Source of the DNA: Bacteroidales bacterium
GTDB lineage: Bacteria > Bacteroidota > Bacteroidia > Bacteroidales > F082
DNA length: 33,055 bases
Direction of reading: 5' to 3'
Assembly (NCBI GenBank): GCA_027011095.1
Contig: JALVAQ010000126.1
Location: 1 to 33,055, forward strand
Numbering within the stretch: the first letter of the stretch is position 1; each line of letters begins with the position of its first letter. A program made the translations under genes and the position numbers. The notes under the pieces were generated by a model. It worked only from the letters and a program-made list of their open reading frames with translations, was not told the origin of the DNA and made no database searches. Positions 25,302 to 33,055 of the stretch are shown one piece after another.

Positions 25302-26504
25302 TTATAATACAATTTTACGTATCCGGACACCTTTAGGGTTTCTTAAAACAATTAAGTAAAGGCCATGCCTGTAACTTTTTTCGTTAACATCCAACAAAAT
25401 GCGTTTTTTATTATTGAAAACCTTTTTTATCAGACGCTTTCCGGATAAATCGTAAATTTCAACATATCCGGCAGTTAATGTTTCCGGGATTTCAACAGCA
25501 ATTGTTCCGTTTCCGTAATGTCGCACAACCAGTTCCGGCATATGCTCAATTTCAGGCTGCGTTAAAGGAAGCTCAAGCAGAAAATGGCCGGTCAGCACCA
25601 GGCTGTCGTTATAATAATAATTATATGTCCACTCGCCTAAATAGGTATCGGGTGGCGTGGATATATAGGAATAATAGTAATAAAACCACCAGTCGCTTTG
25701 ATATGTGAAGCTATAATCGAACCACAAATTGCCTTGGGGAGTAATCCATTCTATGCGTGTCGAATCACCCGATTTTATACCGTATTGAAGGTTCCAGAAT
25801 GTAATTATGGAATCTTGATTATTGAAATTTATCCTTGGTGTGGGTCGCTCCCGCAGCGAGTCGAGGGGTGGGACATAATCGCATAACCCCCAATCCCAAA
25901 CATTGAAATTTGTATCGTAAGGCAAAGAATCTATCCAAAAAGAATAATTGTTGCCACAAGAACCCGCAAAGGGATCAACTAAATACAACGAATCGTACCA
26001 AAGCTCAAAATGCAGGTGCGGGTCGGTGGAATTACCCGAACTGCCAACCTGACCAATAACCTGCCCAGGAACTACCGAATCGCCTACACCTACAACTATC
26101 GAGTACTTTTTCATATGTCCGTAATATGCAAAATACCTGTTGCTATGCTTGATGGCAACATAATTGCCAAGGCCAAGTTCAGGGTTGCCATCGGTATGGC
26201 GGTCGAACTCGCCATCGTGTATAAAAACAACCACACCGGAGTCAACCGACTCAATGTTAACACCCTCGTCCATTTGTGGAAAACCGCTGATAACAAAATC
26301 GGTGCCCTGATGCCCATCATAGGTTTTAGTGCCGCAATTACAATCGATAATAGAGTCGCCAACATCCCAATCCACATAATTTACTATGATGAAATCCTGT
26401 CCGTAGATTCCTTCGATGGGTTTTACAAAAACCGGCGACTGGGCATAAAGAAACAAACCTTTTAAGAGCAGGGATACTATTAGTATATGCTTTAGTTTTA
26501 TCAT
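25302..26504 (-). CDS. M23 family metallopeptidase with T9SS C-terminal sorting domain
   Basis: TYDGHQGTDFVISGF, GLGNYVAIKHSNRYFAYYGHMKKYSIVVGVGDSVVPGQVIGQVGSSGNSTDPHLHFELW; C-term 'VEIYDLSGKRLIKKVFNNKKRILLDVNEKSYRHGLYLIVLRNPKGVRIRKIVL'. Confidence 0.92.
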   Translation of the reverse strand: MIKLKHILIVSLLLKGLFLYAQSPVFVKPIEGIYGQDFIIVNYVDWDVGDSIIDCNCGTKTYDGHQGTDFVISGFPQMDEGVNIESVDSGVVVFIHDGEFDRHTDGNPELGLGNYVAIKHSNRYFAYYGHMKKYSIVVGVGDSVVPGQVIGQVGSSGNSTDPHLHFELWYDSLYLVDPFAGSCGNNYSFWIDSLPYDTNFNVWDWGLCDYVPPLDSLRERPTPRINFNNQDSIITFWNLQYGIKSGDSTRIEWITPQGNLWFDYSFTYQSDWWFYYYYSYISTPPDTYLGEWTYNYYYNDSLVLTGHFLLELPLTQPEIEHMPELVVRHYGNGTIAVEIPETLTAGYVEIYDLSGKRLIKKVFNNKKRILLDVNEKSYRHGLYLIVLRNPKGVRIRKIVL

Positions 26505-26682
26505 ATTAGGTTTTTGAAATAGCTCATATTCTTCCTTTATTTTACAATTTGTCGCACCCTTTTTTATTATCCTAATAATTTTTTCTTTAGATATTTTGGA
26601 AGGAATCCTTTTGTCAGTAAACTTGTTTAAAGTCTTTTGCTTAAACTACTGGCAACCGGGTAGTTACTACTTAAAGTTTTTG

Positions 26683-27261
26683 CTATAGCGTTGTTTCCTT
26701 AACCCTGATATCGCCGAGCAGCACATCCCAGAACCCAATCAGGCGTCCGCCAATTTGAGTTTCTTTGCGTTTTACATAAACGGTGATGTCTTTTTTTGTG
26801 GTATCCTGATAAATCAAACGCCCCTCTTTGTCGTATCCTTTAAACTTTTGAAATACGGTAATAACGCCAACATAGGTACCATCGGGCTGCCGTTGTAAAT
26901 CGCTTACATACTCAATATCGTACCATTCAATTTCAACTTTGTTGTAGTTAAGACGCATCAACCGTTCAAAATATTTGCGAACCGGATAATACTTTATTTC
27001 GGGTTTAACCAACGACGACACACCCATTTCGCTGCCTTGCATAAACAGCTCTTCGGCACGGTCAATTACACGGTTGGCTTCGCTCCAGGGCGTTTCTTTG
27101 TCGCCAATAATACTGATGTATTTACTCAGGTCTTTTACCTTTTCCAGTGCAAGGCTGTCGATGGCCTGTTTACGTTCGGGGGTAAGGTTATCCTGTGCCC
27201 ACAGTTGCGATGACAATCCAAGGCCAAAAACCAATATCAATAAATATGCTATACGTTTCAT
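26683..27261 (-). CDS. Secreted protein of unknown function (192 aa)
   Basis: Signal peptide MKRIAYLLILVFGLGLSSQLWAQ; Bacteroidetes-like composition; 4 nt downstream of the lipoprotein gene. Confidence 0.75.
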   Translation of the reverse strand: MKRIAYLLILVFGLGLSSQLWAQDNLTPERKQAIDSLALEKVKDLSKYISIIGDKETPWSEANRVIDRAEELFMQGSEMGVSSLVKPEIKYYPVRKYFERLMRLNYNKVEIEWYDIEYVSDLQRQPDGTYVGVITVFQKFKGYDKEGRLIYQDTTKKDITVYVKRKETQIGGRLIGFWDVLLGDIRVKETTL

Positions 27262-27265
27262 GGGT

Positions 27266-27916
27266 TTATTTTTTTATTAATTCAAGTTCTGTAATTTTAC
27301 CGTCGTCGTTGTACTTGGCCGATTCAATATCGTAGTTAAATTTTTTGGTGTCTTTTAAATAGTTCATAAATTTAGAAATGGTTGTAGGCCTGTCGTAATC
27401 GTTATACCCTTTGTTTTTACTTATGATAATCAGTACCGGAACATCGGGTGTGGCATATAAATTCAAAGCGCCTTCAATTTGGCTGTTGGCTTCGTCGAAG
27501 TTTTTAGCTTTTGCAATGTTATCCAAGGTGTAAACAATCAACTGATATTTTCGCCGTAGCTGATTGGACATCTCCTCTTCTTTCTTTTTAAGCCGCGCCT
27601 CCTCAGCTGCTCTTTCTTCCTCTTTTAATTTGGCTTCAACCTTAACAACTAAATCTTTTACATCCTGATCGTCGATGTTATACGATTTAATCGTTTTTAG
27701 TCTTTCCTGTTTTTCAGGCAGCGTCCAATTGGTTTCGTCGTTTAACATGGCTGTTAAATCTTTTTTTGCCTGCGCCACCTTGGCCTGGTATTCGGCTTCT
27801 GCTTTTTCTCTGGCCAGTTTCTTTTTGCTTTTACACGATGTGGCACCACCCATGGCAATTATCACTATTAGCGAAAGCATCAAAAGCCGGCTCATAAGGT
27901 TTGCTGATTTTTTCAT
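27266..27916 (-). CDS. Lipoprotein of unknown function with coiled-coil segment
   Basis: From MKKSANLMSRLLMLSLIVIIAMGGATSC (lipobox GATSC); charged helical region AREKAEAEYQAKVAQAKKDL...EEERAAEEARLKKKEEEM. ORF track starts upstream at 27937. Confidence 0.75.
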   Translation of the reverse strand: MKKSANLMSRLLMLSLIVIIAMGGATSCKSKKKLAREKAEAEYQAKVAQAKKDLTAMLNDETNWTLPEKQERLKTIKSYNIDDQDVKDLVVKVEAKLKEEERAAEEARLKKKEEEMSNQLRRKYQLIVYTLDNIAKAKNFDEANSQIEGALNLYATPDVPVLIIISKNKGYNDYDRPTTISKFMNYLKDTKKFNYDIESAKYNDDGKITELELIKK

Positions 27917-27981
27917 TTTCTCTCTGTTTTTCACCATTATTATTAATTTCTAAAATTAAACCTGCAAAAGTATTTAAAAAA

Positions 27982-29022
27982 ATGGCATTTTTGCCAAAAC
28001 CATTTGAAGCGTTGAAAAAACACTTTAACATACCTGTATTTATTCCCGAATTGGCCTGTCCGTTTCAATGCGCATTTTGTAATCAACGCAAAATATCGGG
28101 GCATATTGCCATACGCGAATCCCATGAAATCATAAAAACTGTTAATGATTATCTCGCTACTTTCCCCAAAGAAAACTGTCATGTGGAGATTGGTTTTTTC
28201 GGAGGTAGTTTCACGGGGCTGCCGCTTTTGCAACAGGAAAATTTTTTAAAACTCGCCCGGCCCTACCTCGAAAAAGGACTTATTCAGGGCATTCGCTTAT
28301 CCACCCGGCCCGACTACATCAATGGGGAGGTTCTGACACTTTTAAAAGACTATGGCGTAACCACCATTGAGTTGGGTGCCCAGTCGTTTGACCTCGAAGT
28401 TTTAAAACAGTCGTATCGGGGCCACACACCACAGCAAACCATTGACGCTGCAAAAATGATTTTACGGCAGGGGTTCGATTTGGGGCTTCAAATGATGATT
28501 GGCCTGCCGGGCGATACGCTTGAAAAGGCTGTAACGACAGCCAAAACCATTATTTCGCTGGGAGCATCCAACACCCGCATCTATCCTACGGTAGTAATTA
28601 AGGATACCGCCCTGCACACCTGGTATAAACAAGGAAAATACAAACCGCTTACTTTACAGCAGGCAGTTGAGTGGACCAAACATCTTTTACCGTTATTTGA
28701 AAATGCAGGGCTTAAGGTTATCCGCACGGGGTTGCACCCCTCCGAAGGTTTACTCAGTGGCGAAGAGCTGGTTGACGGCCCGTTCCACCCCTCTTTTAAG
28801 GAGCTGGTTTTAACTGAAATATGGTATGATAAACTACAAAATATCCATGTTAACCCGTCAAACCCGATAGTTATTTCAGTTCCCCCGGGCGAACTCAACC
28901 ATGCCATTGGTTACGAATCAAAAAACAGAAAACGGTTACTGCAAAAATACAAAAGTGTAAAGTTTAAAACCGACACCGGATTAAAAGGAAAAACGTTTAA
29001 TGTTTCATCAGTGGTTCCGTAG
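27982..29022 (+). CDS. Elp3-like radical SAM protein
   Basis: CPFQCAFCNQ cluster motif; FFGGSFTGLP; STRPDYI; TTIELGAQSFD; LGLQMMIGLPGDT. Likely start is the internal Met MAFLPKPFEAL rather than 27901. Confidence 0.88.
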   Translation: MAFLPKPFEALKKHFNIPVFIPELACPFQCAFCNQRKISGHIAIRESHEIIKTVNDYLATFPKENCHVEIGFFGGSFTGLPLLQQENFLKLARPYLEKGLIQGIRLSTRPDYINGEVLTLLKDYGVTTIELGAQSFDLEVLKQSYRGHTPQQTIDAAKMILRQGFDLGLQMMIGLPGDTLEKAVTTAKTIISLGASNTRIYPTVVIKDTALHTWYKQGKYKPLTLQQAVEWTKHLLPLFENAGLKVIRTGLHPSEGLLSGEELVDGPFHPSFKELVLTEIWYDKLQNIHVNPSNPIVISVPPGELNHAIGYESKNRKRLLQKYKSVKFKTDTGLKGKTFNVSSVVP

Positions 29023-29159
29023 AAAAGCTATTTATCCTGCTAATATTTTTCAAAATACAACTTTATCTCCTAAGGGTTGTCTAACTATTTGGTGAATCTA
29101 AACGAGTTTCCGGTTTAAGGCGGGAATTTTGTATGTTTGTTATGAATCTTATTTAGTTT

Positions 29160-29777
29160 ATGAAAAAAATATTTCTGCTTTTATTTGCGCTTTTCTCTTT
29201 AGCAGGCCTAAGGGCGCAAAGCTATCATCATCACGATTTTTCGTTGAGTTACGGTATGTTAACTCCCGACAGGTTTTATACTTTTAAGTCAGCTATTTTA
29301 GATGATCAGTTACCCGACAGCCGTTATATCAGAGATAATTACAAAAGCCCGGGCAATGTTTTTTTTACTTACCGGTTTGTTACTTTAAATGAGTTTTTAA
29401 TGTGGAGCGGAACCGTTGGTTATGGAACAAGCTCATCGGAAATTTTTTACATGGGGCAAAAGCAGGGTATAATCGACCGCCAGTTTATAACCGGAGCCTT
29501 TGAGTTGCAATATCGCTATGTTAACAACGGCTCTTTTCAAATGTACTCGGGAGCCGGCATCGGCCTTACCATGGGAAAAGAATTATTTACCGCCCGCGCT
29601 GAAGGGCTTACCTCCGATAACCGAACCATGATATTGCCCGGATATCAAATAAACCTTGCCGGAGTGAGGTTTGGAAAACGATTGGCTGTTTACCTTGAGT
29701 TAGGCTATGGCTACAAAGGAATTATGAACGCCGGAATAGCCTACTCGGTTTACAAGTTTGGGCATAAAAAATATTAG
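29160..29777 (+). CDS. Outer-membrane beta-barrel-like protein (205 aa)
   Basis: Signal peptide MKKIFLLLFALFSLAGLRAQ; alternating beta-strand pattern, 'GAGIGLTMGKELF', terminal aromatic strand. Confidence 0.65.
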   Translation: MKKIFLLLFALFSLAGLRAQSYHHHDFSLSYGMLTPDRFYTFKSAILDDQLPDSRYIRDNYKSPGNVFFTYRFVTLNEFLMWSGTVGYGTSSSEIFYMGQKQGIIDRQFITGAFELQYRYVNNGSFQMYSGAGIGLTMGKELFTARAEGLTSDNRTMILPGYQINLAGVRFGKRLAVYLELGYGYKGIMNAGIAYSVYKFGHKKY

Positions 29778-29811
29778 GAGTTGAGGTGGCATCACTCACA
29801 AAAAGATACCC

Positions 29812-32055
29812 TTAATTTTTGATTCCAACAGGAATTGTAAGCACCAGCATTACGTTTCTGCCCATATCGTAAATTCCAAGGGGCTTTAAGGTTGAAAGAT
29901 GATCCTGATAAACTTTGTTTAGCAAATTATTACCATTGATACTCAACGATATTAATTGCTTTCCAACTTCTATATTGGTACCAATACCCGCATCCAACAA
30001 CCAATACCCATCGGTAGGGGTTTCAAACTGAGCCGGTTTATTTTGTGCCAGCGCAATATTGGTTCCCATTTTAAAGTATGAGTTTCTAAAAACCGACCAC
30101 GTCTGTTTTTCAACCTTAATTTCAAACCTGAACTTTTGAGCAGGAATAAAAGGCAAAAATCCTCCATCCGCTTTTTTACCCACCACATACGACCAGTCAG
30201 CCATTAAATGCAGCCAATGAGCCGGATGAGGATGAACATGCACTTTTGCCTCTCCACCAAAAAGCACTGCCCTGTTTTGTTGATAGTAATAAATTGGCAA
30301 ACCCGATTCGGTGGTATCGGTTGAAGGGCTTAGATAAATATAATTGTTTACATAATTATAAAATCCCGACACATCCACAGTGGCATGAACCGTATGCAAA
30401 TGCAAGCCGAGGTCGCCCTCGGTATTGCGCTGGGTTTTTAAATCGGGGTTACCCTTTTCGTAGCGGGTAGCATGCACACCGTCCTGTGTAAGCTCGGCAA
30501 GATTAGGACTTCTAAAAGCCGAAGCAATGTTGGCTCTGATAAGCAATTGCTCACTAAGATGGTAGGTTGCGCCCAACGAAAAGCTCACGTTGCTGTATTG
30601 TTTTACCAGCGGCCCCATAAGCGGCTTGTTAGGCCACCCTTTTGGCTGTGCGGGGACAAACAAGTGGTAAAAGGTATAGCGCAAACCGGTTTCGATGTTA
30701 ATTTTTTCGGTTTGATACTGCCCCAGCGCAAATGCCGAAACTTCGTTTATAGTGGCATCGGGAAGCACGTGGTCGGGAGCCACATTGTTTTTGTTGTTTT
30801 GCCACATGCCCTGTGCTCCCACCGAAAACTTATAACTGCTTCCTACCGGGATGGTTGACCGAACACTGTAATGTAACGTGTTTAACAACATATCAACCGC
30901 TGTAAAATAGGGTAAAGCCGGATCGGTTTGTAACCGACGATGGTTTTTTTGCCAGGCAACATCAATATTGGTAATAACATCGCCAAAATAGAGGTTGTTT
31001 TTTGAATGCACCAACAGATTTGACAGGTCTTGATACCAAACGCTGTTTTTTCTTTCATTGTCATTTACACTTTGAATGGCGGGCGGTACTGTTAATCCCA
31101 GCTTGTTTGTGCTGTATTCACCAAACAACTTAAAAGAGCCTCTCTCCTTCAGCAGCCCGATATTGGCTTTAATACTGTTTGTGCTAAACCTCGAATTGTC
31201 CACCCGATTACCATTACCATCAATATAATCCTTATTTGATGCAGCATGCCCGCTAAGTCCCCAAACCAAATCATTGTTGGTTCCGCGAATACCAATAGTG
31301 CCATCCGGCCCGTCGGTGTTTGAATAGTACTTAAAAACAGCCTTACCACGAATGGTTCCCGGAGGCAACTGCTTTTGGGGAATTACATTGATGATTCCAC
31401 CAACAGCCCCCGAACCATACAACAACGAAGCCGGCCCCTTTATCACTTCCACCCTTCCAATATTCGACTCATCAATCATGTAGGGATGATTTTCGGAAAA
31501 CTGAAAATTTTCCATGGGAATACCATTGTTTAAAAACAATATGTTGCTTGTTGAAAGTCCGCGAATTACCGGTGTTCCAACACCCGGCCCCTTCGAAATC
31601 ATATCTACTCCGGGTATGGAGGCAATGGCTTTAATAAACGATGGCGAGGCCACATTCAGCAACGATTTTCTCTCCAACGTATTAATTTTAACGGTGTTTA
31701 CATGTTGCCTGCCGGCAAAATTACCCGAAATCACAACCTCTTCCCCCTGAATAACTTCAGGACTTAAAGCAACATTAAGAACCGTAGTTTTGACCCCGAT
31801 GTTTACTTTAACAATTTTTGTGGTGTAACCCACAAACGAAATTGTTACCAGCTGCTCCCCTTTTGGCAACCGGTTAATGGTATAATTACCGTCTGAATCG
31901 GTTACCACCCCTCTTTCAAAGGCGGGAAAATAAATGTTTGCTCCCGGTAACGGAGTACCGGTTTGCTTATCATATACCCTGCCTGTAAGCATATCCTGTC
32001 CAAAAAGCACAAAGCTTACCATGGCAAATAACAGGGTGATTAATCCTCTTTTCAT
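29812..32055 (-). CDS. TonB-dependent receptor with carboxypeptidase-regulatory-like N-terminal domain
   Basis: LTGRVYDKQTGTPLPGANIYFPAFERGVVTDSDGNYTINRLPKGEQLVTISFVGY; plug 'PVIRGLSTSNILFLNNGIPMENFQFSENHPYMIDESNIGRVEVIKGPASLLYGSGAVGGIINVI'. Start placed at the internal Met (MKRGLITLLF); ORF track uses 32076. Confidence 0.94.
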   Translation of the reverse strand: MKRGLITLLFAMVSFVLFGQDMLTGRVYDKQTGTPLPGANIYFPAFERGVVTDSDGNYTINRLPKGEQLVTISFVGYTTKIVKVNIGVKTTVLNVALSPEVIQGEEVVISGNFAGRQHVNTVKINTLERKSLLNVASPSFIKAIASIPGVDMISKGPGVGTPVIRGLSTSNILFLNNGIPMENFQFSENHPYMIDESNIGRVEVIKGPASLLYGSGAVGGIINVIPQKQLPPGTIRGKAVFKYYSNTDGPDGTIGIRGTNNDLVWGLSGHAASNKDYIDGNGNRVDNSRFSTNSIKANIGLLKERGSFKLFGEYSTNKLGLTVPPAIQSVNDNERKNSVWYQDLSNLLVHSKNNLYFGDVITNIDVAWQKNHRRLQTDPALPYFTAVDMLLNTLHYSVRSTIPVGSSYKFSVGAQGMWQNNKNNVAPDHVLPDATINEVSAFALGQYQTEKINIETGLRYTFYHLFVPAQPKGWPNKPLMGPLVKQYSNVSFSLGATYHLSEQLLIRANIASAFRSPNLAELTQDGVHATRYEKGNPDLKTQRNTEGDLGLHLHTVHATVDVSGFYNYVNNYIYLSPSTDTTESGLPIYYYQQNRAVLFGGEAKVHVHPHPAHWLHLMADWSYVVGKKADGGFLPFIPAQKFRFEIKVEKQTWSVFRNSYFKMGTNIALAQNKPAQFETPTDGYWLLDAGIGTNIEVGKQLISLSINGNNLLNKVYQDHLSTLKPLGIYDMGRNVMLVLTIPVGIKN

Positions 32056-32073
32056 TACTAAAAATTTAGAGCG

Positions 32074-32081
32074 CAAAGGTA
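32074..32081 (-). promoter_or_regulatory. Putative -7 element (TACCTTTG on the minus strand) for the TonB receptor
   Basis: caaaggta on + strand; matches TAnnTTTG; -33 not clear. Confidence 0.4.
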
Positions 32082-32170
32082 AAGTTTGAAAACGGATATT
32101 AAATAAGATTAACAGTTTTTAACCCACCAATTTATAAAATATTGACAGCTAAATAAATATAGCATATTAC

Positions 32171-32201
32171 TTGACAAAGCCTTCATTTATTTGTATCTTT
32201 G
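32171..32201 (+). promoter_or_regulatory. Promoter of queA, TTGACA / N20 / TATCTTTG
   Basis: TTG at 32171-32173, TATCTTTG at 32194-32201. Confidence 0.7.
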
Positions 32202-32281
32202 CCGACTTTTTAGTTTGTTTTTTTTATTGTAATAATTAAAGCATTGAAATACAAAACGATAATAACACAAAATAGCAATAT

Positions 32282-33055
32282 ATGAAGCTTTCTCAATTTA
32301 AATTTAATTTGCCCAAGGAGTTGATAGCTGATTTCCCTCCGAAAAACAGAGATGAATCAAGACTAATGGTTGTTGACAGGGCAAAAAAAACCATTGAACA
32401 CAAACAGTTTAAAGACATTATCAACTATTTTGATGATGGCGATGTTTTTGTAATCAACAACACGAGAGTGTTTCCTGCCCGATTATATGGCGAGAAAGAA
32501 AAAACAGGTGCTAAGATTGAGGTTTTTTTATTGAGAGAGCTTAACCGCGAAAGTCGTTTGTGGGACGTATTGGTTGATCCGGCCAGAAAAATAAGAATTG
32601 GAAACAAGCTCTATTTTGGCGAGGAAGACGAATTGGTGGCCGAGGTTATCGACAACACAACTTCGCGTGGCCGTACGCTTCGTTTTTTATTTGACGGCTC
32701 ATACGAAGAATTTAAAGCCACTCTCAAAAAATTGGGTGAAACACCGCTACCAAAAATTCATGCAAGAGAAGTAGCGCCTGAAGATGACGAACGATATCAA
32801 ACCATTTATGCCAAATATGAAGGAGCTGTTGCCGCTCCCACTGCCGGTATGCACTTCTCACGCGAACTAATGAAACGCCTGGAAATTAAAGGAGTAGATT
32901 TTGCCGAAATTACACTTCACACCGGGCTTGGCAACTTCAGGCCCATCGAGGTGGAAGACCTTACCAAACACAAAGTGGATTCGGAAGAGATGTACATTTC
33001 GGAACAAACAGCCAACCGGGTGAATCAGGCCATACAAAATGGTAAACGTATATGC
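32282..33055 (+). CDS. queA: S-adenosylmethionine:tRNA ribosyltransferase-isomerase QueA (3' end outside window)
   Basis: [70 protein letters not shown]...; [43 protein letters not shown]. Confidence 0.95.
   Translation, partial: MKLSQFKFNLPKELIADFPPKNRDESRLMVVDRAKKTIEHKQFKDIINYFDDGDVFVINNTRVFPARLYGEKEKTGAKIEVFLLRELNRESRLWDVLVDPARKIRIGNKLYFGEEDELVAEVIDNTTSRGRTLRFLFDGSYEEFKATLKKLGETPLPKIHAREVAPEDDERYQTIYAKYEGAVAAPTAGMHFSRELMKRLEIKGVDFAEITLHTGLGNFRPIEVEDLTKHKVDSEEMYISEQTANRVNQAIQNGKRIC

Noticed and set aside
26010-26465. 151-aa plus-strand ORF
   Set aside because: Antisense to the M23 peptidase gene with clear HxxxD and HLHFE motifs.
26644-26665. AACTAC...GTAGTT hairpin as terminator of the 26683 gene
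   Set aside because: Stem is only 6 bp and no clear T-tract follows on the minus strand.

Overview
Bacteroidetes-type chromosomal window: biased codon usage, T9SS C-terminal sorting domains, a TonB receptor/DUF4249 pair and -33/-7 promoters of the TTG-N19/20-TAnnTTTG type. Most of it is housekeeping or ordinary accessory sequence: ECF sigma factor, NUDIX, clpS-nfeD-floA, a long RelA/SpoT homolog, DUF4249 plus TonB receptor, RNase R, MacB-like permease, purH-mreB-mreC-mreD, TPR protein, tRNA-Gln(CTG), M23/T9SS peptidase, radical SAM protein, a second TonB receptor and the 5' part of queA. I see no complete defence island, CRISPR array, prophage or biosynthetic cluster. The best leads are: (i) a RelA/SpoT homolog whose hydrolase active-site residues are largely replaced while synthetase motifs look intact; (ii) a rearranged T9SS locus at about 11.97-15.85 kb, with a truncated duplicate of a small secreted-protein gene next to a signal-less T9SS fragment, interspersed with a dispersed inverted-repeat family; (iii) a decayed HigB-like toxin gene that keeps a palindromic operator-like site, just downstream of mreBCD; (iv) a cluster of short hairpins with different stem sequences in the non-coding region next to an IS66 transposase remnant. 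Family assignments come from reading the translations by eye; no searches were run.
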